A stretch of DNA of 44,601 nucleotides from contig JBBRVE010000017.1 of assembly GCA_038247245.1 (NCBI GenBank), positions 1-44,601 on the forward strand, in the 5' to 3' direction. The notes beneath the pieces were generated by a model. The model was given only the letters and a program-made list of their open reading frames with translations. It made no database searches and was not told the DNA's origin. This DNA comes from JAPWJZ01 sp038247245 (lineage in GTDB: Bacteria > Pseudomonadota > Alphaproteobacteria > Micavibrionales > UBA2020). The translations under genes were made by a program, and so were the position numbers. Positions within the stretch are counted from its first letter, which is position 1, and the number at the start of each line of letters is the position of its first letter. Positions 1-6,553 of this stretch are shown one piece after another.

Positions 1-1
1 C

Positions 2-181
2 CCCCCCCCCCCCCCCACCGTCACGATGCGCGCAGGCGATCTGCCGGCGGATATGCAGGTGGATGTCACACATCATGTGGCGGTCGAGCCTGCTGTCGAG
101 GTAAAGATCGTGAGCAAAGACGATTTGGCCGCGAAGAAAAAGGCGGATGACATGCTGGAAACATTTACTTTGAAATCCTGA
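2..181 (+). CDS. C-terminal fragment of an unknown protein (5' end outside window)
   Basis: Reading in the frame that ends at the TGA at 179-181 gives about 59 residues with no stop. They begin with five prolines encoded by the C tract at 1-16, then a charged segment rich in Val, Asp and Lys (including EVKIVSKDDLAAKKKADD), ending in TFTLKS. A proline-rich linker before a short charged tail is plausible, but no family is recognisable. It is not the C-terminus expected of SdhA, so it does not form an sdhAB pair with the sdhB downstream. A strong terminator follows at 213. The homopolymer at the very edge may be a contig-end artefact, so the first five residues are unsafe. Confidence 0.5.
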   Translation, partial: PPPPPTVTMRAGDLPADMQVDVTHHVAVEPAVEVKIVSKDDLAAKKKADDMLETFTLKS

Positions 182-212
182 CCTCTCACGCTCTTTCGAA
201 GGAGAGGCGAAT

Positions 213-245
213 AAAAAAGCCCCGCGCAGCGCACGGGGCTTTTTT
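213..245. terminator. Bidirectional rho-independent terminator
   Basis: AAAAAAGCCCCG (213-224) pairs perfectly with CGGGGCTTTTTT (234-245) around a 9-base loop. The stem has a T run on the plus strand and, read in reverse, a T run on the minus strand. It can therefore end the plus-strand gene finishing at 181 and the minus-strand gene finishing at 265, which converge on it. Confidence 0.9.
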
Positions 246-264
246 AATTCGTAACCGGCAAACC

Positions 265-570
265 TTACGGCTTGCGCGTGCCGAGTTTGGATGCCTCGAC
301 ATGGGTCGGGGTGATTTTTTTCACGGCGTATTCGTTCATGCCGACGGAGACGGTGTTGAAGTCGCGGGCGGTTGCGGGCAGGGCGCCGGATTTGATGGCT
401 TCGTTCAGTTCGGCATAGCCGCGGTCGATGACCTGGTCGGTGGCGTCGGGGCCGAAGCAGCCGCCGGAATGGACGCGGGCGCTGAACACTTCGGTGCCGT
501 CTTTTTTGAAGGCGACGTTGGAGAAGCTGGCCATAATGCCCATGGGGCGGCTCATAGGTTTCTTGCTCAT
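265..570 (-). CDS. Small hypothetical protein, 101 residues
   Basis: I do not recognise this protein. It starts MSKKPMSRPMGIMASFSNVAFKK and has no signal peptide or membrane segment. The middle carries a Gly-Gly-Cys-Phe-Gly-Pro stretch (about residues 36-41), its only cysteine, followed by an acidic and amphipathic segment (DQVIDRGYAELNEAIKSGALP) and a basic C-terminus. The start is supported by an AAAGGA ribosome binding site about eight bases upstream on the minus strand (near 579-584). It stands alone, convergent with the gene to its left and divergent from sdhB, so it must have its own promoter in 571-697. The plus-strand frame across it lacks a comparable binding site and reads as a shadow. 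Confidence 0.7.
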   Translation of the reverse strand: MSKKPMSRPMGIMASFSNVAFKKDGTEVFSARVHSGGCFGPDATDQVIDRGYAELNEAIKSGALPATARDFNTVSVGMNEYAVKKITPTHVEASKLGTRKP

Positions 571-697
571 GGATTGATCCTTTTGAAATGATAAAATGAA
601 TAGCCTTTTTTATTAGAGAAACACGCCAATTCTGTCAATCCCCCCTTGCGCCGCGCATTGATAAAGCTGTATTTTTATTGGAACGAGGGTAAAAAAC

Positions 698-1492
698 ATG
701 GCTGAATTCGCGCTTCCGAAAAATTCCAAAATCATGCCGGGCAAAAAGCACGCAGCGCCTGCGGATGCGAAGAAAAAGCGCACGTTCAACGTCTATCGCT
801 GGAACCCCGATGACAAGGAAAACCCGCGCCTCGATTCATATGAAATCGACATCGCCAAATGCGGCCCGATGGTGCTGGACGCACTGATCTATATCAAGAA
901 CGAGGTTGATGCGACGCTGACCTTCCGCCGGTCGTGCCGCGAAGGCGTGTGTGGCTCCTGCGCGATGAATATCGACGGCACGAACACCCTTGCCTGCACG
1001 AAACATGTGGATGACGTGAAGGGCGATGTGAAGATCACGCCGCTGCCGCATCTGCCCGTGATGAAGGACCTTGTGCCTGATCTGACGCATGTCTATGCGC
1101 AGTACAACGCCATTGAACCCTGGTTGAAAACCGAAACGCAGCCGCCCGCGCGTGAACGCCTGCAAAGCGCGAAAGATGCCAACCTGCTGAACGGTGAAGA
1201 CGGCCATGGCCCTGCGGCCTGTATCTTGTGTTTCTGCTGCTCGACCTCCTGCCCCAGCTATTGGTGGAATGGCGACCGTTTCCTGGGCCCCGCGATTTTG
1301 CTGCAGGCCTATCGCTGGATCGCCGACACCCGCGACGAAGGCACGGGCGAGCGCCTTGATAACCTGGAAGACCCGTTCCGCCTGTACCGCTGCCACACCA
1401 TCATGAACTGCACGAACACCTGCCCCAAGGGGCTGAACCCCGCGAAGGCGATTGCAGAGATCAAGAAACTGATGATTGCGCGCCGCGCTTGA
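698..1492 (+). CDS. sdhB: Succinate dehydrogenase iron-sulfur subunit SdhB
   Basis: SdhB carries electrons from the flavin of SdhA to ubiquinone at the SdhCD membrane anchor (complex II, TCA cycle). The 264-residue length is normal for alphaproteobacteria. The 2Fe-2S ligands are C80, C85, C88 and C100 (CREGVCGSC, then C100). The 4Fe-4S motif begins at C175 (CILCFCCSTSCPSYWW) and the 3Fe-4S cysteines lie in CHTIMNCTNTCPKGLNP near the C-terminus. The binding site GAGGG stands just before the ATG. A possible weak promoter is TTGCGC (646-651), 18 bases, TATTTT (670-675). Unusually, sdhA is not directly upstream: a minus-strand gene and a terminator separate it from anything on the left, and no sdhC or sdhD follows, so sdhB seems transcribed alone here. 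All cluster ligands are present, so it should be functional. Confidence 0.97.
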   Translation: MAEFALPKNSKIMPGKKHAAPADAKKKRTFNVYRWNPDDKENPRLDSYEIDIAKCGPMVLDALIYIKNEVDATLTFRRSCREGVCGSCAMNIDGTNTLACTKHVDDVKGDVKITPLPHLPVMKDLVPDLTHVYAQYNAIEPWLKTETQPPARERLQSAKDANLLNGEDGHGPAACILCFCCSTSCPSYWWNGDRFLGPAILLQAYRWIADTRDEGTGERLDNLEDPFRLYRCHTIMNCTNTCPKGLNPAKAIAEIKKLMIARRA

Positions 1493-1499
1493 TTTCTGC

Positions 1500-1640
1500 C
1501 CCCCATGAGCACCAGCTCTTCGTTAAACATGGCGATCAGCGTCGCCTGTTCTGACAGCGCACGCATATCCGGCTTCATCCCCCCCCGAGGTTTCGAACAC
1601 GACCTTCGAGTCGCTGCCTTCCAGAGATTCGCAGCTCAAC
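1500..1640 (-). pseudogene. Possible frameshifted relic reading frame, antisense, after sdhB
   Basis: On the minus strand this stretch gives two protein-like pieces in different frames, joined at an eight-G run (C tract at 1579-1586). Before the run it reads SLEGSDSKVVFETSGG; after it MKPDMRALSEQATLIAMF then NEELVLM. Removing one G would fuse them. The downstream part runs into the 3' end of sdhB without a clear stop. No ribosome binding site or intact start is visible, and the sequence further upstream (1640-1750) is A+T-rich and non-coding. It could be a decayed gene end, a homopolymer sequencing error, or chance. I do not recognise the family. Confidence 0.25.
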
Positions 1641-1958
1641 AGGGTTTTAATAATTATGCCAATAAATGGGGTGCTAGAGGGTCCATAAAAGAACGCTCAA
1701 AAACATGTGTTTTCAGGCAGATTCTAGGTTTTCATATTTATTTTTATTTTCCGAATTGACATTTCATAGCTGGCTACTAGTGTATCTCCCATAAGCGGAG
1801 TGTCATAATACCTGATAGAGCGGTTTTCCTTGAGTGGATCTGTTTCTCGCCTATCTTTACTTTTCACTCACGAAACAACCACGAATTTTTTCGGGTTGTA
1901 TCTTATTGACGGTTCACCTGAAAAGATCATGTGTAAAACAGCTATCAGGAGATCAACT
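1641..1958 (+). promoter_or_regulatory. Long A+T-rich leader with a -35-like box and a hairpin
   Basis: No gene is convincing here. A perfect TTGACA stands at 1756-1761, with only weak -10 candidates 16-19 bases on (TAGTGT at 1778, TGTATC at 1781). Within the presumed leader a hairpin is formed by ACAACC (1875-1880) and GGTTGT (1894-1899), continued inside by CGAA (1882-1885) and TTCG (1890-1893) around a TTTT loop. It lies 60 bases before the binding site of the next gene and is not followed by a T run, so it is more likely a leader structure than a terminator. Confidence 0.35.
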
Positions 1959-2486
1959 ATGTCCGACATTAAAGAGCCCCCCGTAAGCGCCTATGTGCGT
2001 GTGTTTTTTGACAGATACGACCAGAGCAGCACAGCCGCTGAAGTGGCCGCGATTTTCACATCATTCAAGGATCAAATCGCGCCGCCGCTCTACAATGAAA
2101 TTGTTGACGGCATTGAAGCCGGCCTTGCGGAAGAAATTGGCGCAGTTCCCGCCAACGTAAAAGCGTACCTTAAAATGGCTCTTGGCATAATTGAAGAGGC
2201 AAAGCAGAGCAATAGCGCACAAGCTGTCTTTGCAGTACAGGCGTTGAAGAATAACAATGCACTCGTTCCCATGTGCGAGGCCTTTAACCAGGTAGCTAGA
2301 ATTCAAGGTGATAAGTCGGGCCCGGCGACTAAAATATTTGCGGAAGAAGCGGCCAAAATGAGTGATGCCGAGTACGGCGACACTATCGAACAAATAAAGC
2401 TGATTCTCCGCGTCAGTGACCGGATTAGCGGGGCGCCGGCATCTCCTGCGTCGGGCATTAACCCCTTCCGCGGTCCGTCTGTTTAA
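1959..2486 (+). CDS. Hypothetical helical protein, 175 residues
   Basis: I do not recognise this protein. The start at 1959 (MSDIKEPP) is chosen because AGGAGA (1947-1952) sits six bases before it; the frame stays open further upstream to 1830, but that part has no binding site and unlikely composition. The protein is soluble, without signal peptide or membrane helix, and appears almost wholly alpha-helical: FFDRYDQSSTAAEVAAIFTSF, a segment AGLAEEIGAVPANVKAYLKM, an alanine- and glutamate-rich middle, and a Pro/Gly-rich tail (SGAPASPASGINPFRG). It is a single-gene unit: a long leader with a hairpin precedes it and a strong terminator follows. A larger share of A- and T-ending codons than in the dcw genes hints at separate origin or low expression, but this is an impression only. 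Confidence 0.75.
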   Translation: MSDIKEPPVSAYVRVFFDRYDQSSTAAEVAAIFTSFKDQIAPPLYNEIVDGIEAGLAEEIGAVPANVKAYLKMALGIIEEAKQSNSAQAVFAVQALKNNNALVPMCEAFNQVARIQGDKSGPATKIFAEEAAKMSDAEYGDTIEQIKLILRVSDRISGAPASPASGINPFRGPSV

Positions 2487-2501
2487 ATTTCCGGCGTTAG
2501 C

Positions 2502-2544
2502 AAGGGCCGCCATTTCGCAAATTAGCGGATGGCGGCCCTTTTTT
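2502..2544 (+). terminator. Rho-independent terminator
   Basis: AAGGGCCGCCAT (2502-2513) pairs perfectly with ATGGCGGCCCTT (2529-2540), and a T run follows (2539-2544). The 15-base loop contains a further CGC/GCG pair. It ends transcription of the gene finishing at 2486. Confidence 0.92.
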
Positions 2545-2608
2545 ATCCCCTGTCCATTAACAGCTTTGTGCAATATCATTATCGGGTAACCTCAATGGAG
2601 ATTCCGCA

Positions 2609-3478
2609 ATGACCGCACAGAATAGCGTAAATCCCGCCAGTGCTGAGGACGGGCGGTCTACGCACCTGAAAAATGTGCACACTGCCGCTAAGATCGTCCT
2701 CGCGAAGATCGGCAGTCTGAAGCCGAAAGTGGCGATCATCCTCGGCTCCGGCCTTGGCGGGCTGGCCGATAAGGTCACCGATGCGGTGAAGATTTCGTAC
2801 AAGGACCTGCCGGGTTTTCCTGTGCTGACGGTTGTCGGGCATTCGGGGGAATTGATCGCGGGCAAACTGGGCGGCGTCGATGTCATCGCGTTCAAGGGGC
2901 GCAAGCATTTCTATGAAACGGATGATCCCTACCCCTTAAAAACCATGATCCGCACGGCGAAGGCCGTGGGCGTGGAGACGCTGTTTGTGTCGAACGCGGC
3001 GGGTGCCTTGCGCCCCGACATGAAGGTGTCGGAACTGATGGCGATTTCCGACCATATCAATTACATGGGGCTCAGCCCGTTATCGGGCGCGAATGATGAT
3101 GAATTCGGGCCGCGCTTCGTGCCGATGACCGATGCATGGGATACACATTTGCGCGCGCTGCTGATCGTGGCGGCGCAGAAACTGGACATCCCACTGCATG
3201 AAGGCGTCTATATGGCGTTCCGCGGGCCGACATTTGAAACGCCCGCCGAAATCCGCATGGCCATTAAAATGGGCGCAGATGCCGTGGGCATGTCCAGCGT
3301 GCCGGACTGCATCATCGCGCGTCATTGCGGCCTCAAAGTTGTGGGCTGTTCGATGCTGACCAATATGGGCGCGGGGCTGTCGGATGAAAAACTGAGCCAT
3401 GCGCATACGCTGGAAATGGCGGCCAAGGGCGCGACCAATTTTGAACGTCTGGTGGCGGAGTTTGTAAAAAGCCTATGA
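2609..3478 (+). CDS. punA: Purine-nucleoside phosphorylase, PNP/MTAP family
   Basis: The enzyme splits purine ribonucleosides and deoxyribonucleosides with phosphate into the free base and (deoxy)ribose-1-phosphate, in cytoplasmic purine salvage. The trimeric inosine/guanosine-type family is indicated by the phosphate loop ILGSGLGGLADK, then GHSGELIAG, KGRKHFYE, SNAAGAL and the substrate-site motif GPTFETPAEIRM. At 289 residues it is of usual length, with an extra hydrophilic N-terminus of about 25 residues. The start at 2609 has GGAGA shortly upstream. Its last four bases overlap the start of the amidase gene (ATGA at 3475-3478), so the two are probably translationally coupled. A purely MTA-specific phosphorylase is possible but less likely. 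Confidence 0.93.
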   Translation: MTAQNSVNPASAEDGRSTHLKNVHTAAKIVLAKIGSLKPKVAIILGSGLGGLADKVTDAVKISYKDLPGFPVLTVVGHSGELIAGKLGGVDVIAFKGRKHFYETDDPYPLKTMIRTAKAVGVETLFVSNAAGALRPDMKVSELMAISDHINYMGLSPLSGANDDEFGPRFVPMTDAWDTHLRALLIVAAQKLDIPLHEGVYMAFRGPTFETPAEIRMAIKMGADAVGMSSVPDCIIARHCGLKVVGCSMLTNMGAGLSDEKLSHAHTLEMAAKGATNFERLVAEFVKSL

Positions 3479-4233
3479 AGTTTTTCGACAACCATACATC
3501 GCCCAATTTCGACGACCGCGCCAAGGGTGAAAAGGTCGAGATTATTGTTGTCCATTACACCGCCATGACATCGACGGAAGCCGTACTGGAAAAATTCGCC
3601 GATAAAGCATCAAAGGTCAGCAGCCATTACCTGATCGGCGAAAACGGCGATATTTATCAGATGGTGGGTGAGGACAAACGCGCCTGGCATGCCGGTATTT
3701 CCAGCTGGAACGGCAAGGACGACGTGAATTCACGTTCCATCGGCATCGAGATTTCGAACCGCAACGGCGAGCCCTATACCAAGGAACAATTATTCGCGCT
3801 GACGCTACTAATCAAAGACATCCAGTCGCGCCACGATGTGCTGCCGGAAAATATCGTCGGCCATTCCGATGTCGCGCCGAACCGCAAGCAGGATCCCGGC
3901 GAACATTTCCCGTGGCAGAAACTCGCCCGCCACGATATCGGCCGCTGGCCGAAACCGACGATTGCCGACAAATTTAATGCTGCCGCGGTTGCAAAAAAAC
4001 CGCAGGAGTTGCGCGCCCTGTTCCGCGCCGCCGGTTATGGCGTGGACGGCCAGAAAACTAAAGACCTTGTGACCGCGTTCCAGCGCCGCTATGAACAGGA
4101 AATCTTCAAATCCGCCACCGCCGTGCCGGGCGATGCGACCGCGACAACCGTTGCGCGCCTCCGTGCCGTTGCGCGCATGAATTCGTTTGCGAACAAGAAA
4201 CCGGCCTCGCCTACCGCGCCTAGTAAAGCCTGA
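3475..4233 (+). CDS. N-acetylmuramoyl-L-alanine amidase (Amidase_2), first copy
   Basis: Zinc amidase of the AmpD/AmiD type, expected to cut the bond between N-acetylmuramic acid and the first L-alanine of the stem peptide. Visible zinc ligands by analogy with AmpD are H27 (VVHYTA), H130 (VGHSDVAP) and D140 (KQDPGEHFPW); E92 lies in SIGIEI. After the catalytic domain (about 1-155) comes a region (175-235) with a GYGVDGQ...LVTAFQRRY pattern, resembling a peptidoglycan-binding_1 helix bundle, as in two-domain AmiD. No signal peptide is seen, so it may be a cytoplasmic recycling enzyme. It overlaps punA by four bases. A second, related copy lies at 4863-5603. Confidence 0.9.
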   Translation: MKFFDNHTSPNFDDRAKGEKVEIIVVHYTAMTSTEAVLEKFADKASKVSSHYLIGENGDIYQMVGEDKRAWHAGISSWNGKDDVNSRSIGIEISNRNGEPYTKEQLFALTLLIKDIQSRHDVLPENIVGHSDVAPNRKQDPGEHFPWQKLARHDIGRWPKPTIADKFNAAAVAKKPQELRALFRAAGYGVDGQKTKDLVTAFQRRYEQEIFKSATAVPGDATATTVARLRAVARMNSFANKKPASPTAPSKA

Positions 4234-4254
4234 TGTCTTCTTTGCCGTAACGAT

Positions 4255-4821
4255 TTACTCGAGTTCTTTAAGGTCCGTTTCAACTTTTTCCAAGCATGCC
4301 AAAACATCGATGCATGTTTTCATGCTAACGATTTTGAAATGCTGAATGTCAGGATCATCCCCGCCTTGATAATCAGGTAAGATTTTCTTCCAACGCGAAT
4401 TAACCACTTTCATGAATGGATAAGTCACGCCAATCGGCAGTCTGGGAAAAAGGTTTAAATCAGATTTGATAACGTCGACAATATCACGAGATTCATCTTG
4501 AATTACAATCGCTTGCACATCGTAAAAACGAAGCCGCGTAAAACGGCCAGAACTTGTTATTAATGTTGACTGAGAGAGGATCTTTTTGAGCGCAGGATCT
4601 GCATCTTCGGGAATTTCGCCCGTCTCGCCAGTATCGTGGCTTTCGATAAGCTCAACTATGGCATCGGTGCCATCTAAATTCAGGCGAAGATTAATTAGAG
4701 ACGAGCGAAAGGCGTCAGGCGCGGCGGCAATCTCGTAAAATTCTTCAGGTTCCATATCCAAGCCTATCGAAATAACCACGTTAGAGCAAGGATGTGAGGA
4801 AATGATGATATATAGCAACAT
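4255..4821 (-). CDS. Hypothetical protein in A+T-richer DNA between the two amidases
   Basis: I do not recognise this protein (up to 188 residues). The first ATG at 4821 gives a hydrophobic start (MLLYIIISSHPCSNVVISIG) with no clear binding site; the ATG at 4755 (MEPEEFYEIAAAP, 166 residues) is the likelier start, although its upstream TAGG is weak. The body is acidic and mixed alpha/beta (LINLRLNLDGTDAIVELIES), with a strand-rich middle (RFTRLRFYDVQAIVIQDE) and a C-terminal helix ending KVETDLKELE. Its composition differs from its neighbours: the 60 bases 4321-4380 contain 25 G+C. It lies antisense between two paralogous amidase genes, suggesting later insertion. Confidence 0.65.
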   Translation of the reverse strand: MLLYIIISSHPCSNVVISIGLDMEPEEFYEIAAAPDAFRSSLINLRLNLDGTDAIVELIESHDTGETGEIPEDADPALKKILSQSTLITSSGRFTRLRFYDVQAIVIQDESRDIVDVIKSDLNLFPRLPIGVTYPFMKVVNSRWKKILPDYQGGDDPDIQHFKIVSMKTCIDVLACLEKVETDLKELE

Positions 4822-4862
4822 TTATATTATGATCTAACAATTGCCACTAAGTAGAATTGTCC

Positions 4863-5603
4863 ATGCTCCTGATCTCCGACGCCCCTTCCCCGAATTTCGG
4901 CCCGCGTGCGGGCGGCAAGAAGCCGGAATATTTGATCCTGCATTATACCGACACGCGCACGACGTTCGATGCGCTGCAGATATTGCAGAACCCCGAACGT
5001 CAGGTGAGTTCGCATTACCTTGTCGGCGATAACGGGCAGGTGATGCGGCTGGTGCCGGAGGAAATGCGGGCATGGCATGCGGGGAAATCGTGGTGGTCGG
5101 GCGAAACCGATATCAATTCGACATCCATCGGCATCGAAATCCAGAACCCGGGGCATGGATTTGGCTATGTGCCCTTCCCGCCCGTACAGATGCAGGCGGT
5201 GGCGGAATTGTGCCGCGATATCCTGAGCCGCAACCGCATCCTGCCCTATCACGTGCTTGCGCATTCCGATATCGCGCCCGCGCGCAAAAAAGACCCGGGC
5301 GAACTGTTCCCGTGGGATTATCTGGCCGCACAGCATGTGGGGCTGTGGCCAAAGCCGACCGACCGCGACGAGATCGAGGCGGAGGATATGATGGGCAATC
5401 TTGATGCCATCAAATCTCAGCTGACGCATTTCGGGTATGACCCGAGTCTCGACATGACCACCCTCATCACCGCCTTCCAGCGACATTTTGAGCCGGAAGT
5501 GTTTGCACAGGAAGAAAAGGTCGGCGTGGTATCTGTTAACACCGTTAAGTTGATAAAAGCCGTTGTGCGTCAACGGCTTGCCCTGCGCCCGAAAATCGCC
5601 TGA
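4863..5603 (+). CDS. N-acetylmuramoyl-L-alanine amidase (Amidase_2), second copy
   Basis: A paralogue of the amidase at 3475 with the same order of motifs: ILHYTD (first zinc histidine), RAWHAGKSWW, SIGIEIQNPG, AHSDIAPARKKDPGELFPW (second histidine and aspartate), then the C-terminal LTHFGYDPS...LITAFQRHFEPEVF segment that matches the tail of the first copy. It should hydrolyse the MurNAc-L-Ala bond. No signal peptide is visible. The start is uncertain: TTG at 4857 or ATG at 4863, both behind a weak AAGTAGAA; I chose the ATG. It ends 17 bases before the rnpB promoter. Two copies may differ in substrate (anhydro-muropeptide against intact wall), but nothing here decides it. Confidence 0.9.
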   Translation: MLLISDAPSPNFGPRAGGKKPEYLILHYTDTRTTFDALQILQNPERQVSSHYLVGDNGQVMRLVPEEMRAWHAGKSWWSGETDINSTSIGIEIQNPGHGFGYVPFPPVQMQAVAELCRDILSRNRILPYHVLAHSDIAPARKKDPGELFPWDYLAAQHVGLWPKPTDRDEIEAEDMMGNLDAIKSQLTHFGYDPSLDMTTLITAFQRHFEPEVFAQEEKVGVVSVNTVKLIKAVVRQRLALRPKIA

Positions 5604-5619
5604 ATTATTCATAATAAAC

Positions 5620-5648
5620 TTGTCTTATCGGCGTTTTACGCCTAGTCT
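5620..5648 (+). promoter_or_regulatory. Probable rnpB promoter
   Basis: TTGTCT (5620-5625) and TAGTCT (5643-5648) are separated by exactly 17 bases. A start six or seven bases after the -10 box would fall at 5654-5656, where the first helix (P1) of RNase P RNA begins. The boxes are weak matches to the sigma-70 consensus, but the geometry fits. Confidence 0.5.
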
Positions 5649-5653
5649 CCCCT

Positions 5654-6030
5654 TTGCCAGAAGGCTGGATGACCGCGGGTGCGCAAGCATTCGAGGAAAG
5701 TCCGGGCTCCATGAAAACACGGTGCCGGTTAACGGCCGGCGGGGGCGACCCCAGGGACTAGTGCCACAGAAAATATACCGCCGTCGCAAGACGGTAAGGG
5801 TGAAAAGGTGCGGTAAGAGCGCACCGCGGTCCTGGCAACAGGATTGGCAGGGAAAACCCCACCGGGAGCAAGGCCAAATAGGGAAGGCATGATGATCTTC
5901 GGATCGTCGGGTTTGTTTTTTAACCTCGTCTTCCGGGTTGGCTGCCAGAGGCGACAAGAGATTGTCGCCCCAGACGAATGGTTATCGCCACGCAAGTGGT
6001 ACAGAACCCGGCTTACAGGCCTTCTGGCAT
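5654..6030 (+). ncRNA. rnpB: RNase P RNA, bacterial type A
   Basis: The catalytic RNA of RNase P, which removes 5' leaders from precursor tRNAs. Both universal blocks are present: GAGGAAAGTCCGGGCTCC at 5693-5710 (5' half of the P4 core) and ACAGAACCCGGCTTACAGGC at 6001-6020 (3' half). The ends are set by helix P1: GCCAGAAGG (5656-5664) pairs perfectly with CCTTCTGGC (6020-6028). The length of about 375 bases is usual for an alphaproteobacterial type A RNA. Open frames across it on either strand are shadows. The ends could be off by a few bases. Confidence 0.96.
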
Positions 6031-6039
6031 ATTATTTTC

Positions 6040-6060
6040 GCAGGTTCGCCTGCATATTTT
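6040..6060 (+). terminator. Weak terminator after rnpB
   Basis: GCAGG (6040-6044) and CCTGC (6049-6053) close a stable TTCG tetraloop and are followed by ATATTTT. The stem is only five pairs and the T run is interrupted, so some read-through into the J-domain gene 14 bases downstream is likely. Confidence 0.5.
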
Positions 6061-6073
6061 GGAGTGTGTTTCG

Positions 6074-6553
6074 ATGAGCTACGATCCCGTTGAAGGCGTC
6101 AATTACATCTTTGACCGCTATGCGTTCATGAACCAGATTTTGCAGGACGGCAAAAGCGACCTGCGCATTTCGGAAGCATCCACCAAGGATGAAATGAACA
6201 AGGCCTTCACGATCGCGCGCGGCATGTACCACCCCGACCGTCAGGCGCGCACCGGCGACGAAATGAAGCAAAAGGCCGAGCAAAAAACGAAACTGATCGT
6301 GGATTGCGAACGCTTCCTTTTGAACCCCGAATTGAAATCGTTTTACGACGACAAGCTTGCGGTGTTCCGCGAAACGAAGCCGCATCTGGTATCGGATAGC
6401 GGCAATGCGATCATCAGCCTGTCGGAAACGGTATTCGATATTTCGTCGCTGCTGTCGGACACCATTGTCGATACTTCCGGCTTTGAAGCGCAAGTAGAAG
6501 GCGATGCTGCAATACGACGAAAAGCGCGTGCAGCAGGTGAAATCGCTGCATGA
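6074..6553 (+). CDS. J-domain (DnaJ-like) protein, possibly frameshifted at its end
   Basis: A 159-residue protein with a J domain at about residues 30-95: helix II TKDEMNKAFTIARGMY, the HPD tripeptide at 53-55 (YHPDRQ), then a long helix III with CERFLLNPELKSFYDDKL, matching the usual end of the fold. J domains recruit and stimulate Hsp70 ATPase. There is no Gly/Phe region, zinc finger or DnaJ C-terminal domain, so it is not DnaJ itself. The start at 6074 has GGAGTG (6061-6066) at a good distance. The last 16 codons (from 6504) have A/T-rich third positions, whereas the overlapping frame that continues to 7376 has G/C-rich ones. A one-base change near 6500 would fuse the two into a protein of about 433 residues. 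It is the first gene of the block carrying the four small paralogues. Confidence 0.8.
   Translation: MSYDPVEGVNYIFDRYAFMNQILQDGKSDLRISEASTKDEMNKAFTIARGMYHPDRQARTGDEMKQKAEQKTKLIVDCERFLLNPELKSFYDDKLAVFRETKPHLVSDSGNAIISLSETVFDISSLLSDTIVDTSGFEAQVEGDAAIRRKARAAGEIAA

Noticed and set aside
69..150. C-terminus of SdhA in the leading fragment
   Set aside because: The translated residues lack the conserved SdhA ending, and a terminator and a reverse gene separate it from sdhB.
301..591. Plus-strand frame opposite the small gene at 265-570
   Set aside because: Repetitive Gly/Ala/Phe composition and no ribosome binding site; the minus-strand gene has one.
1505..1759. Plus-strand frame after sdhB
   Set aside because: No binding site, runs through A+T-rich sequence, and no protein-like pattern.
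5543..5554. Third copy of the CGTTAAGTTGAT repeat as a regulatory site
   Set aside because: It lies inside the amidase coding region, far from the repeat at 8464, and is probably chance.
5563..5957. Open frames on both strands across rnpB
   Set aside because: They lie over the conserved RNase P RNA core and have no binding site; the RNA explains the sequence.
6490..6510. Programmed ribosomal frameshift in the J-domain gene
   Set aside because: No slippery heptamer or clear downstream structure; mutation, error or coupled start is simpler.
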